In this document: piece after piece, positions 18,215-25,861 of the stretch | How the letters are laid out: each line of letters opens with the position of its first letter | How positions within the stretch are numbered: position 1 is the stretch's first letter | Origin: JBDKTH01 sp964558295 | GTDB lineage: Bacteria; Planctomycetota; Planctomycetia; Pirellulales; Thermoguttaceae | DNA length: 57,587 bases | Assembly (NCBI GenBank): GCA_964558295.1 | Contig: CAZLDQ010000005.1 | Coordinates: forward strand, 1 to 57,587 | Direction: 5' to 3' | The notes under the pieces: generated by a model | Told to the model about the DNA's origin: nothing | The model's database searches: none | Seen by the model: the letters and a program-made list of their open reading frames with translations, nothing else | Translations under genes and position numbers: made by a program

Positions 18215-18928
18215 TTACAAGGTTCGATAGAGCCAGGCTGGTACATGCTGGCGCCGTTTGTTGAGTACCGCCCCGAGGAGGTTCACGTTGGCTCGCCGGA
18301 GGAGTTCGCGGGTTCGCCGGGCGACTTCTTGGCGGACCCGTTCTGCCTCCACGATCAACAGCACGCCGTCCAGCAATCCGGCCAACCGGATTGCTGCGTC
18401 CGTTTGTCCGACTGCGGGCAGATCAAAAATGATCAGTTCGAAGTCGGTCGCGAATCTCTTCAACGCGGTGGAGATGGCACTTACGTTTGAAGGCCAATTC
18501 TGTTGGTTAGGCCTTCCAGCGGGAAGCACCGACAGGTTCTTTACCCCGGAGGGTTGAATGGCCAGTGACATACCGGGCGGATCACTGAGTACCTCGCTCC
18601 AGCCTGGCGACTGGGTGACCGGAAAGATCCGGTGGACCATGGGCCGGCTGAGGTTGGCATCGACGAGCAATACGGGAAGCCCGCCGGCGGTTGCTGCAGC
18701 GACCGCCAAGTGGGAGGTTACGGTGCTGACTCCTTCGCCCCGGTGGCAACTCGTAATCCCCAGCGTTCGCAATGGTAACGCGGAGGGAGCTTTTGACCAG
18801 AGCAACCGGTAGAGGAGGGCCTCACAGTATTCCCGTACCGGATCGCTCAGTGTGGACATTATGCCAGGGTGTTGCGCTGATCGGGGTTCGGCGGATTCCG
18901 TGCACGATTCAGAAGCCGTTTTTGCCAT
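18215..18928 (-). CDS. CpsD/CapB-like P-loop protein with altered Walker A
   Basis: The 237-residue protein matches the cytoplasmic ATPase half of bacterial tyrosine kinases that work with Wzz-like partners. It has LGITSCHRGEGVSTVTSHLA (Walker A region), LLVDANLSRP (Walker A-prime) and ELIIFDLPAVGQTDAA (Walker B). The Walker A reads GEGVST where GEGKST is expected, so the phosphate-binding lysine is a valine. The C-terminus (AWLYRTL) also lacks the tyrosine cluster. It may be an assembly partner without kinase activity. It overlaps the Wzz-like gene by 20 bases; the internal ATG at 18859 lacks a ribosome site. Confidence 0.8.
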   Translation of the reverse strand: MAKTASESCTESAEPRSAQHPGIMSTLSDPVREYCEALLYRLLWSKAPSALPLRTLGITSCHRGEGVSTVTSHLAVAAATAGGLPVLLVDANLSRPMVHRIFPVTQSPGWSEVLSDPPGMSLAIQPSGVKNLSVLPAGRPNQQNWPSNVSAISTALKRFATDFELIIFDLPAVGQTDAAIRLAGLLDGVLLIVEAERVRQEVARRTRELLRRANVNLLGAVLNKRRQHVPAWLYRTL

Positions 18929-20519
18929 GGAATATCAATTGCCTTCGCTTCAAGCGGGGAATGGAAACGAGCATCGGCAACTCCAGCCGTTCCTCAACGT
19001 CTTCCGGTGTCTGGAACGAGTGGTCCATGTATTCTGCGGTCAGGGCTAGTCCTAAACCTCCCAGGCTTCCCACCATCAGTCCCAGGATCAGATTCCAGAA
19101 CGGTCGCGGACGGATCGGTTTGACCTCGTAGGTGGCCGGCTGAACCAGCTTGATATTGGAGATTCGTTGCCGTTCCAATTCCTGGTCGATTCGGGCTTGC
19201 TCCAGATTGGCGGCGTACTTTCGGTAGCTTGCCTCGTCTAGTTCAACCTCCCGCCTAAGACTTGCAATGCGAAACTCGTTCTTGTTCAGCGTCCGTAGTT
19301 CTTCACGCGCCGAGGCCAATTGGGTTTCGAGCTGCTCGGCCTGGGTTTGGAGCGAGGCGAGCATCGGCTCTTCGTGGATCAGTGCCAATTGTGTCTGTTC
19401 ATAGGCCCGATCGGGGCCCGTGGTCACCTCGGTTCGAGTTGTCTCTTCCTGGTCGAGCGACTTTTTGGCTTCCGTCGTCTGACGTCGCACTTCTTTGAGC
19501 AGCGGATGCTCGTCGGTGTACTTGCTCGCGGCGGCCATCTCCTGGAGTCTTAGGGAATAGAACTGGGCACGCATCGCGTCGGTCCCCTCATTGGCTACGC
19601 CTGACGTGCTGCCTGTCACTTGGGTCGTAGGCAGGCGAGCCAACTGGTCGCGGAGTCGCCCGATCTTGACTGCCGAGACGGCTGCGGCGGCCTTGGTCTG
19701 GAGCAGTTCGTCCTCTAAGCGTCCGATCCGCTTCAGGAGGAGTTCCTGCTGGTCGACCGGCGAGGAGAGGCCGGTCTGGTTCCGAAGCTCCAAGAGCTTC
19801 TGTTCCGCCTCGGCCAGCCTTGAACGGATACGTGCGGTTTCCTCGGTCAGGAATTCGTAGGCCCCGCCGGTTCGGTTGAGCTGGACATGTTGGCGTAAGT
19901 AGGCGTCGACGAGTCGGCGGACGACCGTTTGGGCGACCTCGGGGCTCCACCCGTTGTAGGTAACCAGGATGAGATCGGACCGGCGCATCGGCTCGACGCC
20001 CAACTGTTCCGTCACTTGGAGGACTGCCCGTTCTCGGGCAGTCATCACAGTACCCGGTGTGAGCGTCTGCCACCATTTGGCCGCTCCGTTTGTCGGTTGG
20101 GTCACCTCCCCCCTTCGCTGACCGTTGACGGCCGCAAATTGGCTCCCCGGCAAAACGTCTGCCTCCTTGGCCGCCTGGGGACCGAGGATCTTTTCGGGGC
20201 CGACCGCGTCGACCACTTCTTCCAGGAAAACCCGGCTGCGGAGAATCTCTGCCACACTGTTGAGTTCATTCTCACGCGATTGTGGAATTGCAACCACCGT
20301 CTCGGGACTGAGGGTCACCGTCGGGTCCAGGGCGACATTCTCGCGTCCGAGACGCAAATAGAGGATGCTCTCCGAGCGATATACCCGTGGCTGAAGCATC
20401 GTTACCAGGACGACTGCCCCCATGACCATCAGGAAAAACAATAGCGCCTTGGACTTGTGACGAAACAGTGCGCGATAGACATCGCGCAGGGCGATCTGGG
20501 ATCGCGGTCGGCGCATCAT
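18909..20519 (-). CDS. Polysaccharide chain-length determinant (Wzz/GumC family)
   Basis: The 536-residue protein has an N-terminal membrane helix (KALLFFLMVMGAVVLVTML), the Wzz domain with YRSESILYLRLGRENVALDP, a long coiled coil at residues about 240-450 (GNVR-type region), and a second helix near the C-terminus (FWNLILGLMVGSLGGLGLALTAEY) after VKPIRPRPF. Such proteins set chain length and link the polymerase to the export channel. The separate CpsD-like gene follows with a 20-base overlap, giving a split Wzc arrangement. It is the first gene of the operon, with GGAG before the ATG at 20519. No outer-membrane Wza-type gene is seen in the window. Confidence 0.88.
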   Translation of the reverse strand: MMRRPRSQIALRDVYRALFRHKSKALLFFLMVMGAVVLVTMLQPRVYRSESILYLRLGRENVALDPTVTLSPETVVAIPQSRENELNSVAEILRSRVFLEEVVDAVGPEKILGPQAAKEADVLPGSQFAAVNGQRRGEVTQPTNGAAKWWQTLTPGTVMTARERAVLQVTEQLGVEPMRRSDLILVTYNGWSPEVAQTVVRRLVDAYLRQHVQLNRTGGAYEFLTEETARIRSRLAEAEQKLLELRNQTGLSSPVDQQELLLKRIGRLEDELLQTKAAAAVSAVKIGRLRDQLARLPTTQVTGSTSGVANEGTDAMRAQFYSLRLQEMAAASKYTDEHPLLKEVRRQTTEAKKSLDQEETTRTEVTTGPDRAYEQTQLALIHEEPMLASLQTQAEQLETQLASAREELRTLNKNEFRIASLRREVELDEASYRKYAANLEQARIDQELERQRISNIKLVQPATYEVKPIRPRPFWNLILGLMVGSLGGLGLALTAEYMDHSFQTPEDVEERLELPMLVSIPRLKRRQLIFHGKNGF

Positions 20520-20649
20520 CCTCAGCCTCTCCAGTGCGCATCAGATCGCGAGAGAGAATCTCCGTGCGTCAAACGGCCCGAGGTATGTTGGTCAGAAGGA
20601 TGGCGTGGTTCTCGGTTGCATTCAAGCCTTTTTTTTGATGAATCGGCCG

Positions 20650-20678
20650 ATTCTATTTCGGTGAAGTAGCTCAGACAA
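20650..20678 (-). promoter_or_regulatory. Candidate sigma-70-type promoter for the exopolysaccharide operon
   Basis: Read on the minus strand, TTGTCT is followed after 17 bases by TAGAAT (4 of 6 and 5 of 6 matches to the consensus). Transcription would start near 20643, leaving a leader of about 124 bases before the Wzz-like gene. It is the best match in the divergent gap 20520-20808, but it is a motif call only. Confidence 0.4.
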
Positions 20679-20737
20679 GTAAGCCTCTCAGGGGTCTTGT
20701 CGGGTTCTGTAGGTGACATCGACTTTGCCTCCCCCGG

Positions 20738-20765
20738 TTGACAGAAACCCCGCAACACCTATGAT
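20738..20765 (+). promoter_or_regulatory. Strong sigma-70-type promoter for the diguanylate cyclase gene
   Basis: TTGACA (perfect -35) is followed after 16 bases by TATGAT (5 of 6). The start point would be near 20773, about 36 bases before the ATG at 20809. It lies in the same gap as the divergent promoter of the exopolysaccharide operon, about 60 bases away, so a regulator bound between them could affect both. Confidence 0.6.
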
Positions 20766-20808
20766 GCCTGAGATTCACCCGGGAAGGACGTACAAAGGGG
20801 ATTATCCC

Positions 20809-21783
20809 ATGACGACGGAATCCAGAACTCGGGCCCAAGCCAAGTTGGCCCTGGCCTCACGGGGCGTGCCCCGCAGACGTGGCCGTCAGTGGCAGAAGCA
20901 GATTCGGCGTTTACAGGCCGCATTGGACACCTTGCCCGACGCGGTCTTCTTGATCGATTGGCACTCCCTGGCGATCCTCGATGTGAATCAGACGGCCTGC
21001 GTCGCTCTGGGCTATTCCCGGGAGCAATTTGCGGTGTTGCCGCTTTCGCAGATCGCTCCGCGGGTCAGCCGGATGGAACTGGCGAAGGAACTGGACACTG
21101 TGGCCGGTGGGCCGTCAGGGGGAAGAACGCTGCGGACCGTGCAGCGCTGTCGTGATGGGCGGGAGTATCCTGTGGATTGGTTCGTCAACTATGTTCCGCA
21201 ATCCAAAGGGGGGCTCCTCATCGTCGTCTCGCGTGCCGTTACTACCCCTTATTCGGGAGGGGAAGGGCTTGGTTCTGAATTCCCGTTGGATTCCCTTACC
21301 GGTCTGCCGGAGCGTCGCGCATTCGATCGCCGGTTGGCCGGTGCGCTCGATCAGGCCCGGCAGCGCGAGGACTACAAGTTTGCCGTCTTGTTCCTTGATC
21401 TGGATTGCTTCAAACAGGTGAACGATCGCTTTGGACACTTCTGCGGCGATTACCTCTTGCGTGAGGTGGCTCTGCGTTTAGCCGGCTGTCTCCGGCCTGG
21501 CGACATGGTAGCCCGGCGCGGTGGCGATGAGTTTACCGTGCTTGTCGACCATCTGCGCGATGAACAAGATGCGGTTGGCGTGGCCGAACGCATTCAGAGC
21601 CAGCTTCAGTTGCCTCTTGAATGTGAGGGCCAGACGCTGTCGATTACGGCTAGCATCGGCATTGCGTACAGCACCTGGGGGTACTCTCACCCCGACGCAC
21701 TCCTTCGCGCTGCAGACCGGGCGATGTATCGCGTCAAGGCCTCCGGTAGGGCCGGTTATGCCGTATTCGATGCGGAGACCTGA
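20809..21783 (+). CDS. PAS-GGDEF diguanylate cyclase
   Basis: The 324-residue protein has a PAS domain at about residues 35-150 (LDTLPDAVFLIDWHSLAILDVN, RDGREYPVDWFVN) and a GGDEF domain at about 165-320 (DSLTGLPERRAFDRRLA, FLDLDCFKQVNDRFGH, RRGGDEFTVLV). The catalytic GGDEF is intact. RPGD lies exactly five residues before it, the usual RxxD inhibitory site for product feedback. It should make c-di-GMP from two GTP in response to a signal sensed by the PAS domain. No membrane segment is visible. The start at 20809 has AAAGGGGA upstream; earlier in-frame ATGs overlap the promoter. It is divergent from the exopolysaccharide operon. Confidence 0.9.
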   Translation: MTTESRTRAQAKLALASRGVPRRRGRQWQKQIRRLQAALDTLPDAVFLIDWHSLAILDVNQTACVALGYSREQFAVLPLSQIAPRVSRMELAKELDTVAGGPSGGRTLRTVQRCRDGREYPVDWFVNYVPQSKGGLLIVVSRAVTTPYSGGEGLGSEFPLDSLTGLPERRAFDRRLAGALDQARQREDYKFAVLFLDLDCFKQVNDRFGHFCGDYLLREVALRLAGCLRPGDMVARRGGDEFTVLVDHLRDEQDAVGVAERIQSQLQLPLECEGQTLSITASIGIAYSTWGYSHPDALLRAADRAMYRVKASGRAGYAVFDAET

Positions 21784-21930
21784 GCGCCGATGTGGCAACG
21801 CCGCTCGAACGGACCATTGCACTGAAATGGTGACCTCAGGCAGGCTGTGTCTGCATGGTTAACCAGTCGTCCTCGATCTGCGCAAACGCGAGGCGTTCCC
21901 GTTCGGATTGCCTTCAATTCTTGCGTGGGC

Positions 21931-24234
21931 TCATTTAATCAGGCGAGCTTCGATGGTTGCGATCTCGTGGTTGACGAACTCATCGGTCAAGAGCCACTCT
22001 TGGTAGAGCCGTTCGAGCTCTTGCACGTACCAGTTGACCGACGCCCGAGTCAAGGTTTGCTTTTGATCCTTCGGTCGATCCTCGTCACGGATCGGCGGGC
22101 GGATGCGGTTGGCAGGCGGTCGGTAGTCAGGATTGAAGACCAGAGCGGGCAGGGTTTCCGCAGGCAACAGATGGCGCCAGAGAAAGGCTTGCATGCGATC
22201 TTCGGCCGGCACGGCCTCGTGGACGATTGCTTGGCCCCCGATCTTCGCAGTGCCCACGACGGTCAGGTTGACCGGCTTTTCCAACACTTCCAGGTTCGTT
22301 TTAATCCCCAGCGACACCACATCCTTCTTGGCCGGCAACGTGGCGCCGGCGGATTCGAGTCCTTCCGGTAAGCTTTGGAAGCTCAGTGTGATCGGGCCAT
22401 CGAAGCCGTCCTTGCGCAGGGCAAAGACGTTCACCGCCGCGGAACCCTTGCTGCGGATACAAAGCCGGGAAGGGACCAGACGCAGCTCGAAATCGGGTTG
22501 CGGTTGGCTGATCCGAAGCCGGTAGGCATATTCCTTGCCCGCACGCCGTGGCGTGTCGCCGATATGCACGAAGTACTTCCCGTCGGAGGGAAGCTTCACC
22601 ATGAGGTAGGAATCGGCGTGATCGGTGTTCAGGCCTGAGCCTGCGTCAAAATGATCGTCATTCAGGGCGATCACCTTGCCCGCTGTGTCGGTGACCTTAA
22701 CGAAGGAGTCCAACGGGGAACCAAGCCGGCGCGCGTGGACTTCCGCGACAATGGTCTCCCCGGCTCGTCCTTGGACCTCGAAGACGTCCCAATCGCCTGG
22801 GTGATCCATGCGGCCGTTGACGACGATCGGAAGTGTCACTTTCTGTGCGTTGGACGCCGCATCGTTGGCTTCCTGGTCTCGGCACTCGGGCAACGTGCCG
22901 AGGGCAAACGGCACGGAATTGGACGCATACTTCCCGTTGGTAGCGGCAATCAGATATTGTCCGGGCTTGCTGTCTTTCGGAGGGGGAGCGATTGTACTCT
23001 TCTCTAGATTCCAGCCGGTCATCTCGATTGTAACCGGCTCGCCGACGCGGGCCCCCAACGGGAAGATGCTGGTCACAAACGGCAACTCACCAATGGTGAT
23101 CCGATACACAAAACTCTCGCGTCCGCGGAAGAGGGCTTCGTTGATCGTCAGCACATATTCGCCGTCGGCGGGAACCTCATAGTAGATCAACGGGTCAGGA
23201 TTGGAACGGAAATCGTCGTTATAGGCCACCTCGTTGCCAGCGGCATCGTAGAGCTTGAGCACGGCTTGGAACCAGCCGGGCACGCCATCTGGGACGTAAG
23301 GAACCAACTGGCGTGCGTTGGCGACGATGACCAGGCGTTGCCCTTTGCGTGCCTCAAACCGATACCGATTGATCTCGCCCGCGGCAATCTGGCCGTTCAT
23401 CGTGCATGGCACGGTGACACGCTGTTCCTCTTCTTCCGGCGGCCGGTTGCGTTGGGCCAGATGCTCTTTGCCGAGCACCGGGAGTTTCATGGTCTTCATG
23501 GGCTTGCGTGCGACTTCGGGCACTTGGCCGACGTAGAAAGGGAGCGGATTGGAGATGCCCCGTTTGGTGATGACGCGGATTTCTCGCCGACCCGGTTTGG
23601 CGTCGGGCGCCACGGTGACCTCGGCAAAGACGAGTTCGGTTTGAGAACGTACAGCCGGGTCGCGTTCATCTTCCGCGAAGATCCGTTCGATCCGTTCGAT
23701 CAGCTTCTGTTTGGCCACCTCTTTCTCGGACTTGGGGGCATCCTGCTTTGCGTCCTTTCCACCCTGCTTGAGAAGACTGGACTTGTCCAGCTTCGCATAA
23801 CACTTGCTGCAGACCGTTGCGTCCAACGGGTTGGAAGAACCACACACCGGGCAGATCAGAGCTTCGACCGCGTCGGATCCGGTCACCGGACCAATTGGCG
23901 CAGGGAATTCGAACCAAGTCATCTTGGCGACCATTGCGTCGCTGATGGTCGTTTCCTTCTTCTTCAACAAATTCAGTTGCTGACGGAGCAATCCGAGTTC
24001 CTGGTTGCCCAAAACCCGATAGTAATCCACCAGCCGCACGGAGACCCCCTCTCCGCTTACCACCAAGCCCGAAGGATAGATAAGCCCCTGGCCTCCCAGG
24101 CGGATTGGGAATGTGGTGCCCTGTTGGCCGCCGGCCGGATAGACGAAACCAATGTACTGGCTCTGTGCTTGAGTCGAAGAGGCCATGGCCACCAGAATGG
24201 CCAACGTGAGAATGGCGAATCGAAGCTTATTCAT
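21931..24234 (-). CDS. Secreted PPC-domain protein with an internal zinc ribbon
   Basis: The 767-residue protein has a signal peptide (FAILTLAILVAMASSTQAQ) and begins its mature part with IGFVYPAGGQQGTTFPIRLGGQGL, a start common among large planctomycete secreted proteins. Two regions resemble pre-peptidase C-terminal (PPC) beta-sandwich domains: about 270-390 (RYRFEARKGQRLVIVANAR, DDFRSNPDPLIYYEVPADGEYVLTI) and about 475-590 (DWDVFEVQGRAGETIVAEV, VKLPSDGKYFVHIGDT). Residues 128-145 form CPVC-x10-CSKC, a zinc-ribbon pattern more typical of cytoplasmic proteins. It is the last gene of a run with the DUF1501 and DUF1549 proteins and probably works with them at the cell surface. AAGGGAG precedes the ATG. 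Confidence 0.82.
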   Translation of the reverse strand: MNKLRFAILTLAILVAMASSTQAQSQYIGFVYPAGGQQGTTFPIRLGGQGLIYPSGLVVSGEGVSVRLVDYYRVLGNQELGLLRQQLNLLKKKETTISDAMVAKMTWFEFPAPIGPVTGSDAVEALICPVCGSSNPLDATVCSKCYAKLDKSSLLKQGGKDAKQDAPKSEKEVAKQKLIERIERIFAEDERDPAVRSQTELVFAEVTVAPDAKPGRREIRVITKRGISNPLPFYVGQVPEVARKPMKTMKLPVLGKEHLAQRNRPPEEEEQRVTVPCTMNGQIAAGEINRYRFEARKGQRLVIVANARQLVPYVPDGVPGWFQAVLKLYDAAGNEVAYNDDFRSNPDPLIYYEVPADGEYVLTINEALFRGRESFVYRITIGELPFVTSIFPLGARVGEPVTIEMTGWNLEKSTIAPPPKDSKPGQYLIAATNGKYASNSVPFALGTLPECRDQEANDAASNAQKVTLPIVVNGRMDHPGDWDVFEVQGRAGETIVAEVHARRLGSPLDSFVKVTDTAGKVIALNDDHFDAGSGLNTDHADSYLMVKLPSDGKYFVHIGDTPRRAGKEYAYRLRISQPQPDFELRLVPSRLCIRSKGSAAVNVFALRKDGFDGPITLSFQSLPEGLESAGATLPAKKDVVSLGIKTNLEVLEKPVNLTVVGTAKIGGQAIVHEAVPAEDRMQAFLWRHLLPAETLPALVFNPDYRPPANRIRPPIRDEDRPKDQKQTLTRASVNWYVQELERLYQEWLLTDEFVNHEIATIEARLIK

Positions 24235-24364
24235 AGTGCGCTCCCTTGAGGGATTGGCGATAGTGGATCAGAGATTGGAGGTTCGAAGTGAGCGACTGAG
24301 CCTGGCGCGGGTACTGGGCAGTCTTCCCACCTCGTCCTCCAACCTCGGAATCCTGGTCCCTTCT

Positions 24365-25774
24365 TCACATGATCTCTTCCAGAAGTCCGGCCGACTTCAT
24401 GCCTTCGCTTTCTGTGTCTAGTACGTGGACATCGAGCCCCTCGGGATTGGGCAATTTGGCTGTGGTGTCGATGCCTGCCAACAGATAGAAACTCCCGAGC
24501 AGGTCCGCCGGATAGACGGGCCGTTCCTTGACATATTCCCCTTTCGCGTCGGACTCGCCGACGACGTGGCCGCCTTTGAACCCGCCGCCGGCCACGAGAA
24601 CAGTGAAGACGTCGCCCCAGTGGTGACGTCCTCCGTTCCAAGGTGGTTCCCATGAGATCTTGGCCGTCCGGCCAAATTCACCGGTGCACCAAACCAGGGT
24701 GCTATCGAGCAAGCCTCGCTCACTCAAATCGGCAAGTAATGTTGCCAAGCCTTGGTCCAACGCCGGACATTGTCGCTGCATGGTGGCGAAGTGGTTCGAG
24801 TGCGTATCCCAGCCACCGGGGAAGCTGATGGTGATGTAGGGGACTCCTGCCTCGACCATTCGTCGCGCTGCCAAGCATTCCTGGCCAAAGGTGTTCCGGC
24901 CGTAGCGGTCTCGGAGTCCGTTCGGTTCGTTCGCCAGATTGAATACTTCTTTTCCTTCGCCGAGGATCAAGCCGTAGGCTTTTTCTTTGGCCTGATCGAT
25001 GGCTTCCATCTCGGGGAGGTCGGCCACGGTGTAGCCCAGGAGATTGGTCTTCTCGAGCAGTTCACGACGGGCCTTTTGCCGGGCGTCGGTGATTCCGCGG
25101 TTGACGATTCCCTGCACCTCGAAGCGGTCCGCGTTCGGATCGCCGCCGGTGGCGAACGGTTTGTAGGCGGGGCCCAGAAACCCTTCTTCGGAAAACCGTC
25201 CGGCCGCCTGGAGCATTACAATGTAGGGGGGGAGCAGGCCATTATACTGATCCTTTTTGAAGAAGCTGAAGATTGCGCCGACGCTGGGGAAGGCCAGCCG
25301 TCCGCCCGGCTGGTGGCCGGTTTGCATAAGATAGGCCGCGGTCTCATGGCCGTTATTGCCATGCGTCATGCTGCGGATCAAGGAGAACTTGTCGGCGTGT
25401 TTGGCCAACTGAGGGAACAACGCACTGAGTTGGATGCCCGGCACATTGGTGGGGATGAACTTATCGAACTGCCCCAAGTAGTCGTAGCCCGTCCCCGGCT
25501 TGGGGTCCCAAGCATCGTTGTGGGACATGCCGCCCCATAAGAAAATCTGAATGACTGACTTGATCTGGCCTTTCTTGGCCTTGGCTTTGGCCGCCGCATC
25601 TCGGACCGCTTTCTGTTTGGCCAGATCGTCCGGCGAGAACTTTGGCGGCTCTGCAAAGACGCGGGAAGTCAGACCGCCCGCCGCGAACATACCCGCTGCA
25701 CCCAACACGCCACGTCGCATGGCCTCGCGTCGGGAGACATGCTCGTGATTGTCCGAATCGTGGTTCGTCCTCAT
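24365..25774 (-). CDS. DUF1501 family protein with twin-arginine signal
   Basis: The 469-residue protein carries a Tat-type signal (HVSRREAMRRGVLGAAGMFAAGGLTS) and DUF1501 motifs typical of planctomycetes: IQIFLWGGMSHNDAWDPKPG, SLIRSMTHGNNGHETAAYLMQTG, and VWCTGEFGRTAKI with GRHHWG. DUF1501 is related to the alkaline phosphatase/sulfatase superfamily; the true reaction is unknown. I prefer the ATG at 25774 because AGGAGG lies nine bases before it, while it abuts the other ATG at 25783. It is 87 bases downstream of the DUF1549 gene, the usual partner order. Confidence 0.9.
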   Translation of the reverse strand: MRTNHDSDNHEHVSRREAMRRGVLGAAGMFAAGGLTSRVFAEPPKFSPDDLAKQKAVRDAAAKAKAKKGQIKSVIQIFLWGGMSHNDAWDPKPGTGYDYLGQFDKFIPTNVPGIQLSALFPQLAKHADKFSLIRSMTHGNNGHETAAYLMQTGHQPGGRLAFPSVGAIFSFFKKDQYNGLLPPYIVMLQAAGRFSEEGFLGPAYKPFATGGDPNADRFEVQGIVNRGITDARQKARRELLEKTNLLGYTVADLPEMEAIDQAKEKAYGLILGEGKEVFNLANEPNGLRDRYGRNTFGQECLAARRMVEAGVPYITISFPGGWDTHSNHFATMQRQCPALDQGLATLLADLSERGLLDSTLVWCTGEFGRTAKISWEPPWNGGRHHWGDVFTVLVAGGGFKGGHVVGESDAKGEYVKERPVYPADLLGSFYLLAGIDTTAKLPNPEGLDVHVLDTESEGMKSAGLLEEIM

Positions 25775-25861
25775 GATTTCCATCCTCCTTCTACTCCCCT
25801 GGGGAGTGTCGTACCAGGAAACCGCTCATTTTGCCTCACGCCATACCACTCTAACCGGCAA

